From: Chromera velia
Taxonomy: Eukaryota; Sar; Chromeraceae
DNA length: 32,500 bases
NCBI GenBank assembly: GCA_018398765.1
Contig: JAHBMJ010000322.1
Coordinates: forward strand, 1 to 32,500
Direction: 5' to 3'
The notes under the pieces were generated by a model. The model was given only the letters and a program-made list of their open reading frames with translations, was not told the origin of the DNA and did not search any database. Numbering within the stretch: the stretch's first letter is position 1; the number at the start of each line of letters is the position of its first letter. Made by a program: the position numbers and the translations under genes. Below, piece by piece: positions 18,796-30,046 of this stretch.

Positions 18796-19404
18796 TAGTG
18801 TGAGGGTGGCCACAGACAGCCTCGAACTTTCCCGGCTCTCCTGAATCCCTATCATGCATCGAAACAGGCAAGTGATACGTGGAAGGACAGGACAGCGATC
18901 TTTCAAGAGGTGAAGGACCGACTGAATCAAGCCAGAGAAAGAGCGGCCCAACTTGTGAATCTGAAGAGGAAAGAAGAAATCTTCAAAAAAGGAGATTGGG
19001 TGCTTGTGCACTGGAAATTTTTCCAGGAGGAAAAACTTCTAGGGGGGGAGAAGAGAAAGTTGGCGGTCGTGTTTTACGGACCGTTCGAGATTGAGCGCAG
19101 AGTGGGAGAAGTGGCGTATGAGCTTGTCTTCCCCAAAGGGATTCAAAGGCATCCAGTCCTGCACGTCTCCTTCCTGAAGTGATATGAGTTTAAGGATGGA
19201 AAGCGGAGCCCGCTATCTATGCGTTTGCCAAGTTTTGAGGAGAAGGAGTATGAAGTGGAAAAGGTGATCGACAAGAGAAGAGAGGGGCGACAAGTTTACT
19301 ACTTAGTGCACTGGAGAGGAGATACAGAGGAGAACGCGTCTTAGAAGCCTGCAGCAAATCTCAAGAGGGCACAAGCTGCTATCCAGGACTTCAAAAAGAA
19401 GTAA
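18796..19404 (+). pseudogene. Gypsy integrase C terminus and chromodomain
   Basis: After the tandem stops the same frame continues with the GPY/F-type region (KGDWVLVHWKFF, YGPFEIERRVGEVAYELVFP, HPVLHVSFLK). After another stop at about 19180 comes a chromodomain: YEVEKVIDKRREGRQVYYLVHWRG at 19249-19320. The next aromatic position, normally Trp, is a TAG near 19346. Chromodomains of this class direct integration toward modified histones, usually H3K9me heterochromatin. Confidence 0.88.
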
Positions 19405-19946
19405 GCAAGGAAGTGACAGTCTGTATTTGAAAAGGGGTAGAAGGAGGAAAAAAAAAAAGAAAAGCGCTTTGTGTATGTTGAGCAGACAAGACACTGTATG
19501 ACGTCCTTTGCTCTGAATGTTTTTGATGTTCTTCCCTTTTCTTTCTTCCCTTCGTCTGATTCTCTGCGTGTGGTGCGCAATGCATGCATAAGTCCATGAG
19601 GGGAAAATGGAGAGATGAGGAGAAAAATAAGAAGAGCAAGACGGAGCAGATTGAAAAGAAGTGCATTCAAGTCCGGACTGTAAAGAAAGCGTGCGCGTGG
19701 CATGCCAGTGTTCGTATATCATACTTTCGTTGCACATAAATCGATCGAACATTATGTCCATTGATGTGTTCGCGATCGATCGGTTAATCGAATGGCATAT
19801 CTTTTTTTGCTCTTTTGTCGAGGTCCCTGGATCGAGTCAGACTGACTGATTGAGATGAGGTGAATGACCGACTTGACAGGGCCTTCAAAGAGAGGTGTTC
19901 ACTTTAATGAACGTGTGTGGGCATACGTCTCTTAGGGGCGGGCATT
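19405..19946 (+). other. Untranslated 3' region of the gypsy element with polypurine tract
   Basis: No coding sequence is seen. It ends in TTAGGGGCGGGCATT directly before the 3' LTR, and the G-rich run is the likely plus-strand primer. Confidence 0.65.
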
Positions 19947-20233
19947 TGTAGCACTTGTATGAAGTAGTGGTGGCGCGGACGCACTTTTCGTGGATAGCAC
20001 GTAGTGCGTGCGGCCCGGCCTTAAGGCTTAGTCATGGGACCGCCCTATGCCTAGCTGCCACTGAAATTGGAAAGGCTGCATACTGTCATATAACAGTATT
20101 ATTTGATGACGTCATAGCCAGATTGTTGTGTGAGTCTTCAATGCACGAAGTGAACAGACTAAGACTGAACTGGCAGATTTCTCTGTCTTGAGTTTATGAG
20201 CCTCGTTATTTGTTTGTAGTAATACCTATAACA
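19947..20233 (+). repeat. 3' LTR of the gypsy element
   Basis: It is intact at 287 bp with TG...CA ends. The central part, including the near-palindrome around TGATGACGTCATAG at 20105-20117 that resembles a CRE/bZIP site, is retained here and lost from the 5' copy. Confidence 0.93.
20105..20117 (+). promoter_or_regulatory. Candidate CRE-like site in the LTR
   Basis: TGACGTCA, the consensus ATF/CREB bZIP palindrome, lies within the LTR where the transcription control region is expected. The site is seen. Its function is inferred. Confidence 0.4.
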
Positions 20234-20238
20234 CTCTG
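20234..20238. repeat. Target-site duplication CTCTG, right copy
   Basis: It is identical to 12477-12481. Confidence 0.9.
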
Positions 20239-20918
20239 ACGGATCGATGCATGTAAAAATGAATGCATGAAAGGAAAAAAGGTTTGTAACAAAGTACTAC
20301 TACTAACAATGCATACAGAGTAACGTTTTATAAACATTTGAATTGATGTGTTAATTTGTAGATACCAAAATTTAAACTCTTTCAAATTTTCTAAATTATT
20401 GTTTAATATCAATTGAAAAAATTCAGTTCTAAGAACAGAGAAACAAGAGGATTGTTGTAGGCAGCGGGCATGTATTGCCATACAATGCCTATACTCGGCT
20501 TTGCCAATAACAATAAGTGAGTTGTAATATGTACAGCATGATACAGTGACTTCTCTTCGCAGCAACATGCGTCAAGGCACTTACATACAGTTTTTTCTTT
20601 TTTCTTTTTTTTCTTTTTTTCTCATTTTCTTTTTTCTTTCTTTTATTTCTTTTGCCCTTATCGTGCGTCAATGCATGTGTACGGCAGCATACCGATACAG
20701 GATCAATGCGCACACTGAAATTAATTGTACCGGCGAGTCCCTGCACACGAAAGTAAAACTACGTACAGGCTTTTGGGTAAGAAACGGCTTGAGCCCCTAG
20801 CTTCCTGTTGAGCCAGAAGAAACAAAGATCTTAAAAGGTCTGTCGGGTGCATAAAGACAGTTTGATCTTACTTATCAACTTAGCTCAGCTTAAAATCAGC
20901 TAGGCTGTAGTTCTGACT
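20239..20918. other. Intergenic, AT-rich with pyrimidine runs
   Basis: No gene is seen. A T/C-rich tract at 20588-20650 gives low-complexity frames in both directions. Confidence 0.5.
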
Positions 20919-21421
20919 CTAGGCGCCGCATATAGAAAAAAAAAAAGAAAAAAAAAGTTGGGAAGGCCTAATTTTTTTATCTAGGTGTGATCTGTAAAGT
21001 TTTAAAGTGAAATAAAGTTTAAAGTCTAGTTTGAGTCTGTGGACTCTAAAATATAACTTTTGAAACCCACTTTAAAATTTTTTTGACATAGATTGAAAAA
21101 TGTCTTTAAAGGCTAAACAATCTTAATTTCTTAAAGAACACATCAGTGTGTTTAAACTTTTTATTCTTAAAGTTTTAAAACCAAAGAAGTTTTAAAATCT
21201 AAAGTTTGCGGTTAGACTTTATTATAAAAATAACTTTACAGATCACACCTAGTTTTTTTTTATTTTTTTATTTCAAGTGCCTCCAAAAGGAAAAGAATCA
21301 CTTTCGACTCTGAAACTTACTTTTCCACACAAAATGTGAACCTAACTTTTGACCTAAAAAAAAAAAAAAAAGTTCAGGACGCCTATTTTTTTTTTTCTTT
21401 TTTTTTATGTGCGGCGCCTAG
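20919..21421. mobile_element. Foldback/MITE-like element 2
   Basis: The left end CTAGGCGCCGCATAT followed by an A-rich run is mirrored at the right end by a T-rich run and ATGTGCGGCGCCTAG. An inner pair, CTAGGTGTGATCTGTAAAGT at 20981 and its reverse complement ending at about 21251, strengthens the hairpin. Flanks read TTCTGACT on the left and TTATGACT on the right, an 8-bp (possibly up to 11-bp) target duplication with one mismatch, as hAT-type elements make. It has no coding capacity. Confidence 0.8.
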
Positions 21422-22255
21422 TTATGACTTCTAGTAGTCTAACCTCAAGTGACAGAATCAAGATCTTTCAGAATAAAAAATTAAAATTCACAACTATAAA
21501 ACGCAGTATATATGACTTATATATATAATTATTATTATTTCAAACATTTTTTTTTAATATTTGAATGACTCTGTTACTGAATTGACCCATGAATTTAACT
21601 GAATTCTGATCAGTAGCATTGATTGCAGCAGCAGCATTTGGTATGTACTGCATGGTACTCAGTTGTCCTGTTTGATTGTACTTCTGCTTGCCAATGATTA
21701 GGTTCCCCAGCTGTCTCAATTTTGCTCGATCACTGCTGGTCCCAGTGCTGGATCAATCTGTGCATCTTTCACATTCGATTTCTCATCAGTCACCCCCTGT
21801 TCCTCACGGATGCATGGCGGTGCCGATCATAAATACAGTGCTGCTGCATTTTCTTTCTCCTCATTGTCTTTCTTCCATTCTTTCTTGGGGATAGATAAAC
21901 AGATATATAGAGAGAATTGCAAGGACAATTAGTATACCGAAGAGATGGAGTGACAAAGGGGAAAACATCAAGAGAACGAATGTCAGATCGATCAGAGAAC
22001 GAATGGCAGATCATACAACGAGACTTTCGTTCAGTTTGAATTCTCTTTTCCTCCTTCTCCCCCATTCGTCTTCTCTTCTTTTTGTTTTCTAGCAGCAGCA
22101 ACAATAGCAACAATAACAACAACAACAGCGACTTTGCAATCCATTCTGCTCCCCCCATCTGATTCAGCAAAAGGACACTCACTCGGCGAAAAGACTTCAC
22201 TCACTCACCCCCTATGTTTCAGGAAAGGGGCACGCAGTGAGCGAACACATATCAC
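21422..22255. other. Intergenic region
   Basis: No gene is supported. The first 150 bases are AT-rich with TATA runs. At 22091-22130 there is a degenerate CAA/CAG trinucleotide run. Confidence 0.5.
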
Positions 22256-23287
22256 TTACTCCTCGGGGGTGTAGTATCTCTCCTTCATATTCTTCTTGCC
22301 GTCGTCGTAACCGGCAATAGAGAAAGGAACGCCCTCAGGCACAATGATGTCGAAAGTTCCCCAGACTCCACAGAGGGACTTAAATCCCTTACTCAGTTCG
22401 ATGGTGTTCGAGGCGAACAGACCAACACTTGCACTTGAGAAGTTGATGGAAATGCCGTTCTCAAACTTCACGAGCATCCACTCCGACGCACTGGTCTCAG
22501 GACGGGTGCTCAATTCATCGTCAAGTTCCGAAAGGAGGAGGCATTCGTAGGGCATCTGGCGCTCAAGATCGTCCGCAGGCATGCCGGTGGTGAAAGTATA
22601 GAAGTCTTCTGAGAGCCCCCCCATTTCTCTGTCACACAAAGTGAAGCTATCGATGGGCGGCTGGAAGTTTGTGTTGAACTCAGTGGCAACGGAGATGTCA
22701 CTATCTCTATCCACGTTGAAGGTCAGAAACGAGGCAGTGGATTCAACCCCCCCACCGTCCTCGACTCGCTGACACACCAGGTCGACAGAGATGCCGTCAA
22801 CTTCTACCACTGTGGTGTTTGTGTACTCGTCGACGAAGAGGCAAATGGGCACGGAGGCACTGAAGGGTCCCTTCTTGGGAAGTGCGCCGCCACGAGACCA
22901 CGGAGTCTTCAAGCTGCCCACTTTTTTGCCTGCATGAAGCAGTCATTCCGTCCCACCTCTGGTCCATGAGAAAGCATACAGAAAAGGTTGGAACCACAAA
23001 TAGTGTAGCTCAAGGAAATATGTGTTCCGCGTGGGAGGACAGCAGAAGCTCAGGTCAGTCGTTCACACGTCGTGCAGATGTTGTGCAACATGTATACCTT
23101 AATATTTGTTTTGAACAACAGAAAGAAATGGGAGGGTTGGTCGAAAATGGGCAAAGAGACAAGACGTACCGCCACCAAGAAGGTCCAGTCCACCAAGGTC
23201 AAACTTGCCAATGTCGCCGAGGTTTCCAAACTTGTCGATGACACTGTGGGCGACCATGGGAAGAAACGCAAGGCTAAGGAACTTCAT
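22256..23287 (-). CDS. Secreted protein of unknown function, 2 exons
   Basis: Exon 1 (23287-23170) starts with a short signal peptide, MKFLSLAFLPMVAHS, followed by a Gly/Leu/Asp stretch (GNLGDIGKFDLGGLDLLGG). The donor is G|GTACGT and the acceptor ATGCAG|GC. Exon 2 is 22929-22256, and the phase-1 join keeps the frame, giving 263 residues. The mature part is acidic, rich in Ser, Thr and Asp, and has five Cys and no further membrane segment. It should be a soluble secretory or periplastid/vacuolar protein. Alternating hydrophobic patterns (SVDLVCQRV, GISINFSSASVGLF) suggest beta structure. I recognise no family. The intron is 240 bp. Confidence 0.72.
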
Positions 23288-24698
23288 GTTTCTACGAATC
23301 AGGAGCAGCACAGAAAGGGGGGGTAAAAAAAAACGATGGATGATACTTGAAGGGTTATTGACAGCTCCTGCCAAAGCATCTCATTGAATGGGGTAATCGA
23401 GCTCAATACAGGTGCTTTACCTATCATTCCGGGCCTATACCAACCTCACCGCGAGGCGACTTACCTGCATTGAAGCATATGCATGCATGCATGTCGAGTG
23501 CAGCGCGGGCCGGATCGATCGAAACTGCGTATTACCAATTAATTTTTTGGGGAAAAAAAAAATGTCAACGCTCCGTATGCGAGGTGTTGCAGTGTTGCAC
23601 AACTGTCACACTCATGACACACTGTAACACTTTCTTTCAGACGTCAGACGAAGGCGAGAAGAAGACAGATCCGATTCTTACATACTATTTAAAAAAAAAG
23701 TTGATATCTTTTCTTTCAAGTACTTTCAAATGAGAGAAAAGCGGTCCTTAATTATAGGTGCAGCATATAATCCAAGTATTGAGAAAAAAATACCAGATCA
23801 AGATACTACATCAAGAATGTGATAAATACCCCTGAAGCCTCAAGATAATGAATAATAATGAATAATAAAATATGTTTAGTTCATGTATTGTTTATATGCA
23901 TTGTTCCATCTTTAAGGCTGCTGAAGGGCCAGTGAAGGCTACACACATTTAGATAACATGCTTTAACTTCTAGTCTAACTTCTTTTCAAAATTTGTTCGT
24001 CGGAACAAATATAATTTTGAATGCACAGAAAAGAACAAGCACAAGATATAAATTAATTTTAGACCTTCTAGCCTAGCTTCTAGCAGACCTTCTGAGAATA
24101 ACATAAACTTTGTCATGAAGTCAATGCAGCTTGAAGAATAATTTGACTTAAAATTTGTCTTAAGCTACGTTCCAATAAGTTTTAGAACTTTGAGACAGGA
24201 CCTGGATCACCAGCATATATAATCTCTCAAAGATTCAAAAAGTCTAAATTTGATTTTAAATTAAAAGTTTTGCTTCTTCATTTAGAAAAAATCTATAAAA
24301 AAATCGTTCGATTATCCTATAGCGATTATCAAAGCACAAGTACTAATTTTTTTTATATCTACTAATGTGTGATAATCCCTGTGATTCCTTTGAAAAATAA
24401 AATAAAAACTGAAGTAGTTTAATACTTCTAACCGTATGAAGCAGTAATTTTAAGTGATTTTCATTTCTATGAAAGCGTATAATGAAACCTATATCATATG
24501 AAGTACAGAATAAAATTCAATTTGGCTTACTTTTACTGTAAACCAGGAATCTTAAGAAAAAATTATAACTAGATGTAACCTATTTTATTGACATACATCA
24601 GCAGTCGCATAATAATTAATTCACTGTTCAAATGCACAGGTCCAGGCACATAGATGAACCTTCTACTACTTTCTACGCACGGCAGATGCTGAAAACAA
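23288..24698. other. Intergenic, strongly AT-rich
   Basis: No gene is seen. Positions 23476-23495 have a TATGCATGCATGCATG run. From 23660 to 24690 the DNA is AT-rich with many short direct and inverted words, but I could not define an element. Confidence 0.5.
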
Positions 24699-27600
24699 TC
24701 AACCGAAATGCTCATTGAAATTGTACTCCTCCTCGTCGTCATCCCTCATCATCATTGCGTTGGACGACTGCCCCCCCACTTGGGTTTCCTCAGGCCACTC
24801 CTCTGTGACATCGTCAATGTCCATCACCAGCCCCTTCTTCTTCAGCTTCATTTGACGTTTTGCATCCTGCGCGGGTATGATGGTCAGGCAGATCGACACA
24901 GAAAGCAATTGCAAGAGAGGCATGATCAAAAACTGTTCTCATCGGGGGAGGAAAAGAGAAACAAAACAAGACCGTCAAACTGCCTCGAACAACAAAAGTG
25001 CGTCCTCGTGGCCAGCCACGCAAACATGCTTCGACAACCGTTTCCCAAACCATGTACGCGTTTCTGCAGAGCGGATTATCCCCCATATCCCCTAGCCACA
25101 CAGACTCACCTCCTTCTGCTTCTTTCGTGCGTTCCCTGCAGGGACTGGCAGTTCGCTCTGTGCCGCCTTCAGGGATTCCGCAGACAGACCCTCACCCCCT
25201 CCCTTCACGACTGCACGTCGACGACGAACCTGCAAGCACGCAAATCAGTCAGAGGTCGCGCATTTTGGACACAGGTGGAAGCCCGGAGCCCGAGAGCAAG
25301 ACCCACGCCTGGTCACATGAATGAAAAGAGAAATTACACGGACACTCGCACACACACATTCACACATTCAGCACCCCCCACACATGCACAAACGACACAT
25401 GCACGCAGACAAAGCACATGCAGACCCTGTGCAGCGAGATTAGACCCAGAGCAAAGAGAGTAGCAGACGGGAAGCACATGAGGACAGCCACAAGCACACA
25501 ACCCCGCTCTTGCACCTCCGTCTGTCTGACCTTGAAGTCGTCTCCCGAGCGGTTGATCCCCAGTCCCTTCTTCTTTGCTGAGGCAGCCCCCCCCTCATCG
25601 ATCATCATCACACCCCCAGAGGACGAGGCCGCCTCAGGTCCCTCGGCATCCTCCATCATCATCTCGTCTCCTCCAAAGCCAAAGCCAGAGGCGGCAGCAG
25701 CGCTGCATGCATGTGGAGAGAAGGAAGGAATGCAGGAAGATGAAATTCCCTCCTCAGAAGAGAGCATTCAAGGAAGTTTGCAGCAGCAGCTGCTGGAGGA
25801 GTAAAGAATGGGTGAGGACTGGTTTCTGTGAAAGAGGTAGGCTGGGCGAAGAGAGACCGTGACAGGACACCGCATTTTACTGTCCCGTTGTCATGATGAA
25901 GCGAAAAAAAGGGTACAAAGGAAAAACAAAAACTTCTACTGTCTCTACTCACGGCTGCATGGCGACGTCAGTCGGTCTTGCTGCTTCCCCCAGTGTCACT
26001 CCGTCTGCGTCTGCCATCTGGAGGTCCTGCATTTGCTTTCCGATCAGCTCCAGAGCGTTCACATCCATTGAGGGTCCCATGAAAGAGACGATGGCAGCTT
26101 CGGCATGCTGCAAGAGAGGGGGGAGAGGAGAGGGAGGAAGATGGGTGGGTGGATCGATTGATCGACTGCTTACCTCAGACAGACAAAACATCTGCTGTGT
26201 ACACACACAGGGACGCAGATAGTGCAGAAAAAAGTCTGTGGAGAACGGTCAGACGGTGAGCACAGTCAAACTAAATCCCACCAAAACCTGATATGAAACC
26301 CTCCCTTTCCTCTTTCTCACACACTTCTTGTATCTACACCACTCAGACAGTAGAACACAGACTGGAACCCCCGATAACCAAAAAACAAAAACTTCCCCCC
26401 AAAACATTTCTCTCAACCGATGGATTGAAGGAAGCAAAGCCCGGCTCGGACCTCTCAGACCGACCTCATCCTGTCTCTTCTGAGGAGGAAGAGCGTAGTA
26501 TCTGATCTTCCCTGAGACCCAATCCTGCAGTACCAGCTGTGCAGCGGCCTTGTAGTCCGGTCTCCCTCCACTAGACAGTCTCCCTCTCTGTCTAGCCACA
26601 GCAGCCAGGAAGTCATCCACACCGCTGAAGGAGGGAATCTGGAAGTGACGCATCAACGAACCGGGAGGACACCTGCATACAGGCATGCATGAAATCGAAA
26701 GAACATTGATGCATGAATGAATGCATGCATGCACCCACACTCACACAAAGAGAAAAGGCTTCGATATACGCCATCAAATTGAACCCTCGGGCATGAATTC
26801 AAAAAGAGAACCCGTGTTGACAGCGTGACGGACACACCCTTTGTGTCAGCCAGCCTGTCAGACTCCCTCCCTCTCTTCTCCTTCCTACCTTGCGAGGAGC
26901 GCCTCGACCACAGCTGCAGGATCCCTGACGCTCTGGATCTTCACGGCGTTCCTCAAAACAGAAGCGGGGTCAGAGTCAGATGGCCCAAACACGACCCCCG
27001 GAGAGTCAATCAATTTGACCTTAGAGTCCAGTTGCACTTCCTGGAGGCTTCTCGTAACTCCAGCTTCGCCTCCGACCTGCATCAGTAAGTTCAATTAGTT
27101 GATATGTGAAAGAGTGCGAAGACGTCAATAAACACTGTTCTGCGGGTTCATCATCGAGTCCGCCAACAATGAGTATCCGACTCCCGCCTCCCTCGTTGCT
27201 TCTCTCTAAGTTGATTTGACTTCGTGTCCTGGTCCTCCTTGCAACTTCTCTGTCTGGCTCCAGGTGGACGAGACTGGAATTATGGGGGAGAGCCCGACTC
27301 TCCTTCCCTCGAAACAACCAACCAACCAACCGACCAACGAACCAACCTTCGTCGCAGCAGCTCTCTTCATCGAATTGATCACAGAGGACTTCCCGACGTT
27401 GGGCATTCCCACCACTCCCACGGAGATTGCAGCCTTGGAAGAAGAGGAGGATCCCTGTCTCGCAAAATTCTTCAGCAACTGCAGAAGGCTGTCTGCACCC
27501 ACGGCAGTCCCACTCGAGTGCAGCTGGCCGGGCTTTGCATCCGTCGCTGCCACCTTCGCTTGGCGTACGTCTTTTCCCCCAGTCGCAGCCTGCAGAAAGT

Positions 27601-29426
27601 CAAGGGGGGTCTCGTTGCATGACTGTGTTGGCGCAAATCCATTCGGGGCTGAAAGACGACATAAAAGAGATGGAATGGAGGAAAAAAAAAAAAGAAAGAC
27701 CAACGCAACCAAGCAGCTTCAATGAACGGTGTTTGAATCAAGACAGAGTCCTATTTACATCCTTGCTTAACCAGGCCCTCAGTTTGGTTGTCGCTGGCTT
27801 CCGGATCCTCTTTCCCTCTCTTTTTCCCTCTTTCTCAGTCTGTGCGTCGGCCCACCCACCTTGAATGCAACGACAGGAAGGAAGTCCTTCAGATGCTTCA
27901 TCCAAGCAAGAAGTGCGTCCCTGCAACATGCCATGCAAAAGATGCGTGAGCATGTGAACTTTTCAGTTCAGGAAGTCATGGAATAAGATTTGGAAAGCAC
28001 ACCCCTGTTGACATGAGGAATCAGCAATTTGGACGTTTAAGCAGGCACGCTGACAAACAGAGACACAAGCGCCCTCTAAGTATGGCAATTGTATTGTCCT
28101 ACGGTCTGGGCACAGCGCTCCGAAGAGCCAAGATAGATGAATGCTTGCGGGGTCGGAGGGAAAACGTTGGTTCTGCAGCTGCTTCCTTCTCAAACGAAGA
28201 CAGGCCGAGACTTGAATGCTTCGAACGCACATAGCATGAAAGTTGGAAATTGCCCTGTTTGTGCTGTTATGCAGATGCAGATGCGGAATCACTTCCAGCG
28301 CAGTGACTGACTTCGGGACAAGATCAATCTTATTAAGGACCAAAACCACGCGTTTCCCTGCAGCCAGTGCGGTTCTCTCCAGTTCCAGATTCCTACAGGG
28401 ATCCGGATCACGGGCATCCAGCACCTCAAGCAGAACGTCACTCATCGTCACCACCCGGTTCAGTTCCTTCATAAACGCCCTCCTGCCGCCCCTCTCCCTG
28501 TCGTCCTCCATCTCTGCCTGCCCCTGTCCTTGCGCTGCCCCCCCTGCCCCTGCGGCCTCAAACGAAGACTGCTGAACTGAGGCTGCGGCTGCAATGCCCT
28601 CATAGGTCAGTCTGCATGGGCGTGTGGAGGGAAGAGATAAGCTTGGAACAGGGGACCCTGAGAGAAGGGACGAATGAGATGGAATGAAAAGGTAAAAGTC
28701 GCAAAGGGGAATTTGGGTTGAAGAGAAGCGAGGCAGAGCATAAAAGGGGGGGAACAGTTGAAGCGAATGCGAAAGAGCTGGGGGAAGGGGGGGGTGAGGA
28801 AGAACAACTAAAATTGACAAGCAAGAGAGGCTCACTCTGGTCCCACTCACCCTTTCTTGGCTGCCTCCCGCTCTGCAGCCCGTCTCTGCTTCTCCTCTTC
28901 CCTCTTCTGCTTCCTCTCTTCTTCCTGCTGAATCTTCCTCTCCTTCATCTGCTTCAAAAGTTGCGCTTTGAAAGGCCAATTGTTCGGAATCTCCACAGGC
29001 TTCTCCTTCTTTGCTGCATCGGGAGAGAGGGGGGGCAGGTGGGCAAGAAGGTCAGGCAATCTACACACAGTGAGGCAAAAGATGAAGCGAACGTAACTCA
29101 GACAGGGGGGTCACTGACACTTTGCAGGTCCACCCCCCTTATTGATGGCACGCTTCACCTTCTTGTTGTGCTCCTTCACTTTCTTCGCGATCTGCAGACA
29201 CAAGGAGAAAGAAGAGGTCCGCGTTACGAACGACAAAAAGGTGCTATGGAAAGGGGGAGCAAAAGTATGGATGGATACACTACTCACCGTTCGCTCTGTT
29301 TTCTTGAGCTTCCGTTTACTCGTCTCTGCACACAATGCATACACCCAACGTCAACATATGAGTCCACGCTAGCAAGGAAGTGCAAACTGCGCACCAGGGG
29401 GCCAACTCACTCTGAAGCTTCACCAT
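24699..29426 (-). CDS. GNL3: Nucleostemin/GNL3-like nucleolar GTPase, 13 exons
   Basis: Exons are 29426-29411, 29325-29288, 29191-29121, 29060-28851, 28611-28312, 27920-27860, 27589-27347, 27076-26889, 26672-26465, 26107-25953, 25702-25531, 25229-25110 and 24866-24699. All phases agree and the sum is 1950 nt, or 649 residues. The basic N terminus (MVKLQ...TSKRKLKKTERT, KVKEHNKKVKRA) matches the nucleolar-targeting GN3L/Grn1 domain. IPNNWPF and a Lys/Glu coiled coil follow. The GTPase motifs are in circularly permuted order: DARDP at 177, NKID (G4) at 205, GMPNVGKSS (G1) at 293, GVT at 319 and DSPG (G3) at 337. The family region FQIPSFSGVDDFL and the DW..GKIRYY segment follow, then an acidic and Lys-rich tail. 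Such proteins act in 60S ribosomal-subunit assembly and export in the nucleolus. Nug1 and GNL3L are the closest alternatives. Motifs G4, G1 and G3 are all intact. Confidence 0.9.
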
Positions 29427-30046
29427 CGCGAGCGATGACAAAGATTCACCAAAATCGGCTTTGGGTTACTCCTCAGGGAGCCTTCCTGCGCTTGCAGAAA
29501 GCGTTTCCGTCCACGAAAAGAGGATCGCCAGATCAAGAAATTCCACGGAAAATGCTGGAGGATTGCACTTCCATGTCACACAAAGACAATATACGGAGAA
29601 AGCGGCCGCATGTGTTGTTCCGACAAGTTCGGACCGCACCGTTTCTCCACCGAACCGATTACATTTGGCCGGGGCCGGCGGTGCATGGTCGGTCAGTCGG
29701 TCGCGGCCGGGCGCGGGCGGGCCGCCCGCCGCAGAGTCGCACATGCACGTATACAAAAATTAACAAAAAACGAAGACCCAGCACAAAAAAAATGAGCCGA
29801 ACTAATTCGTGCGGCTGTTGGTTGATCGAATCTGAAACTGCCCAATGAAAGAATCTCTTCATAGCTCTGTCTGAGCCTGTCAGCAGCATTTTCCCATCAT
29901 CTCCCAACTCGTCCAAAAAGAGACCCAGAAGCCTCAAGAGATTCAAGAGCTGAATTTACCCAACCAACAACTTGGGCACCGACAGATCCTTCGGTTAGTC
30001 GTTGCAGTCCCGTCGAACTCACTTTTCTTCTCCCTTGACCAGCAGA
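29427..30046. promoter_or_regulatory. Divergent promoter region with CpG-dense patch
   Basis: It separates the GNL3-like gene and the small Tyr/Gly-rich gene, which are transcribed away from each other. Positions 29660-29745 are very GC- and CpG-rich (GGCCGGGGCCGG, CGCGGCCGGGCGCGGG), about 240-320 bp upstream of the GNL3-like ATG. A patch of the same kind lies at a similar distance from the monooxygenase ATG. A short CT-rich stretch precedes the ATG at 30047. Confidence 0.45.

Larger units (their letters stand above)
12482..20233 (+). mobile_element. Ty3/gypsy chromovirus, structurally complete but decayed
   Basis: The element has TG...CA LTRs and a CTCTG duplication on both sides. A primer-binding site matches initiator tRNA-Met and a G-rich tract precedes the 3' LTR. 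The pol order is protease, RT, RNase H, integrase and then a chromodomain, which defines the chromovirus branch. Gag, protease and the start of RT share one frame and the rest of pol lies in another, so the ancestor probably had a single gag-pol frame. At least ten stop codons and two indels in RT now break it. The LTR parts that can be aligned differ at roughly a dozen sites, mostly transitions. A LINE fragment has inserted in the 5' LTR. Confidence 0.93.

Noticed and set aside
24708-25463. Plus-strand 251-codon frame
   Set aside because: It is antisense to the last GNL3-like exons and their introns. It is low in conserved features and His/Thr-rich from CA-repeat-like DNA.
28718-29848. Plus-strand 376-codon frame
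   Set aside because: It is antisense to GNL3-like exons 1-4 and to the CpG patch, with no recognisable domain and an implausible composition.
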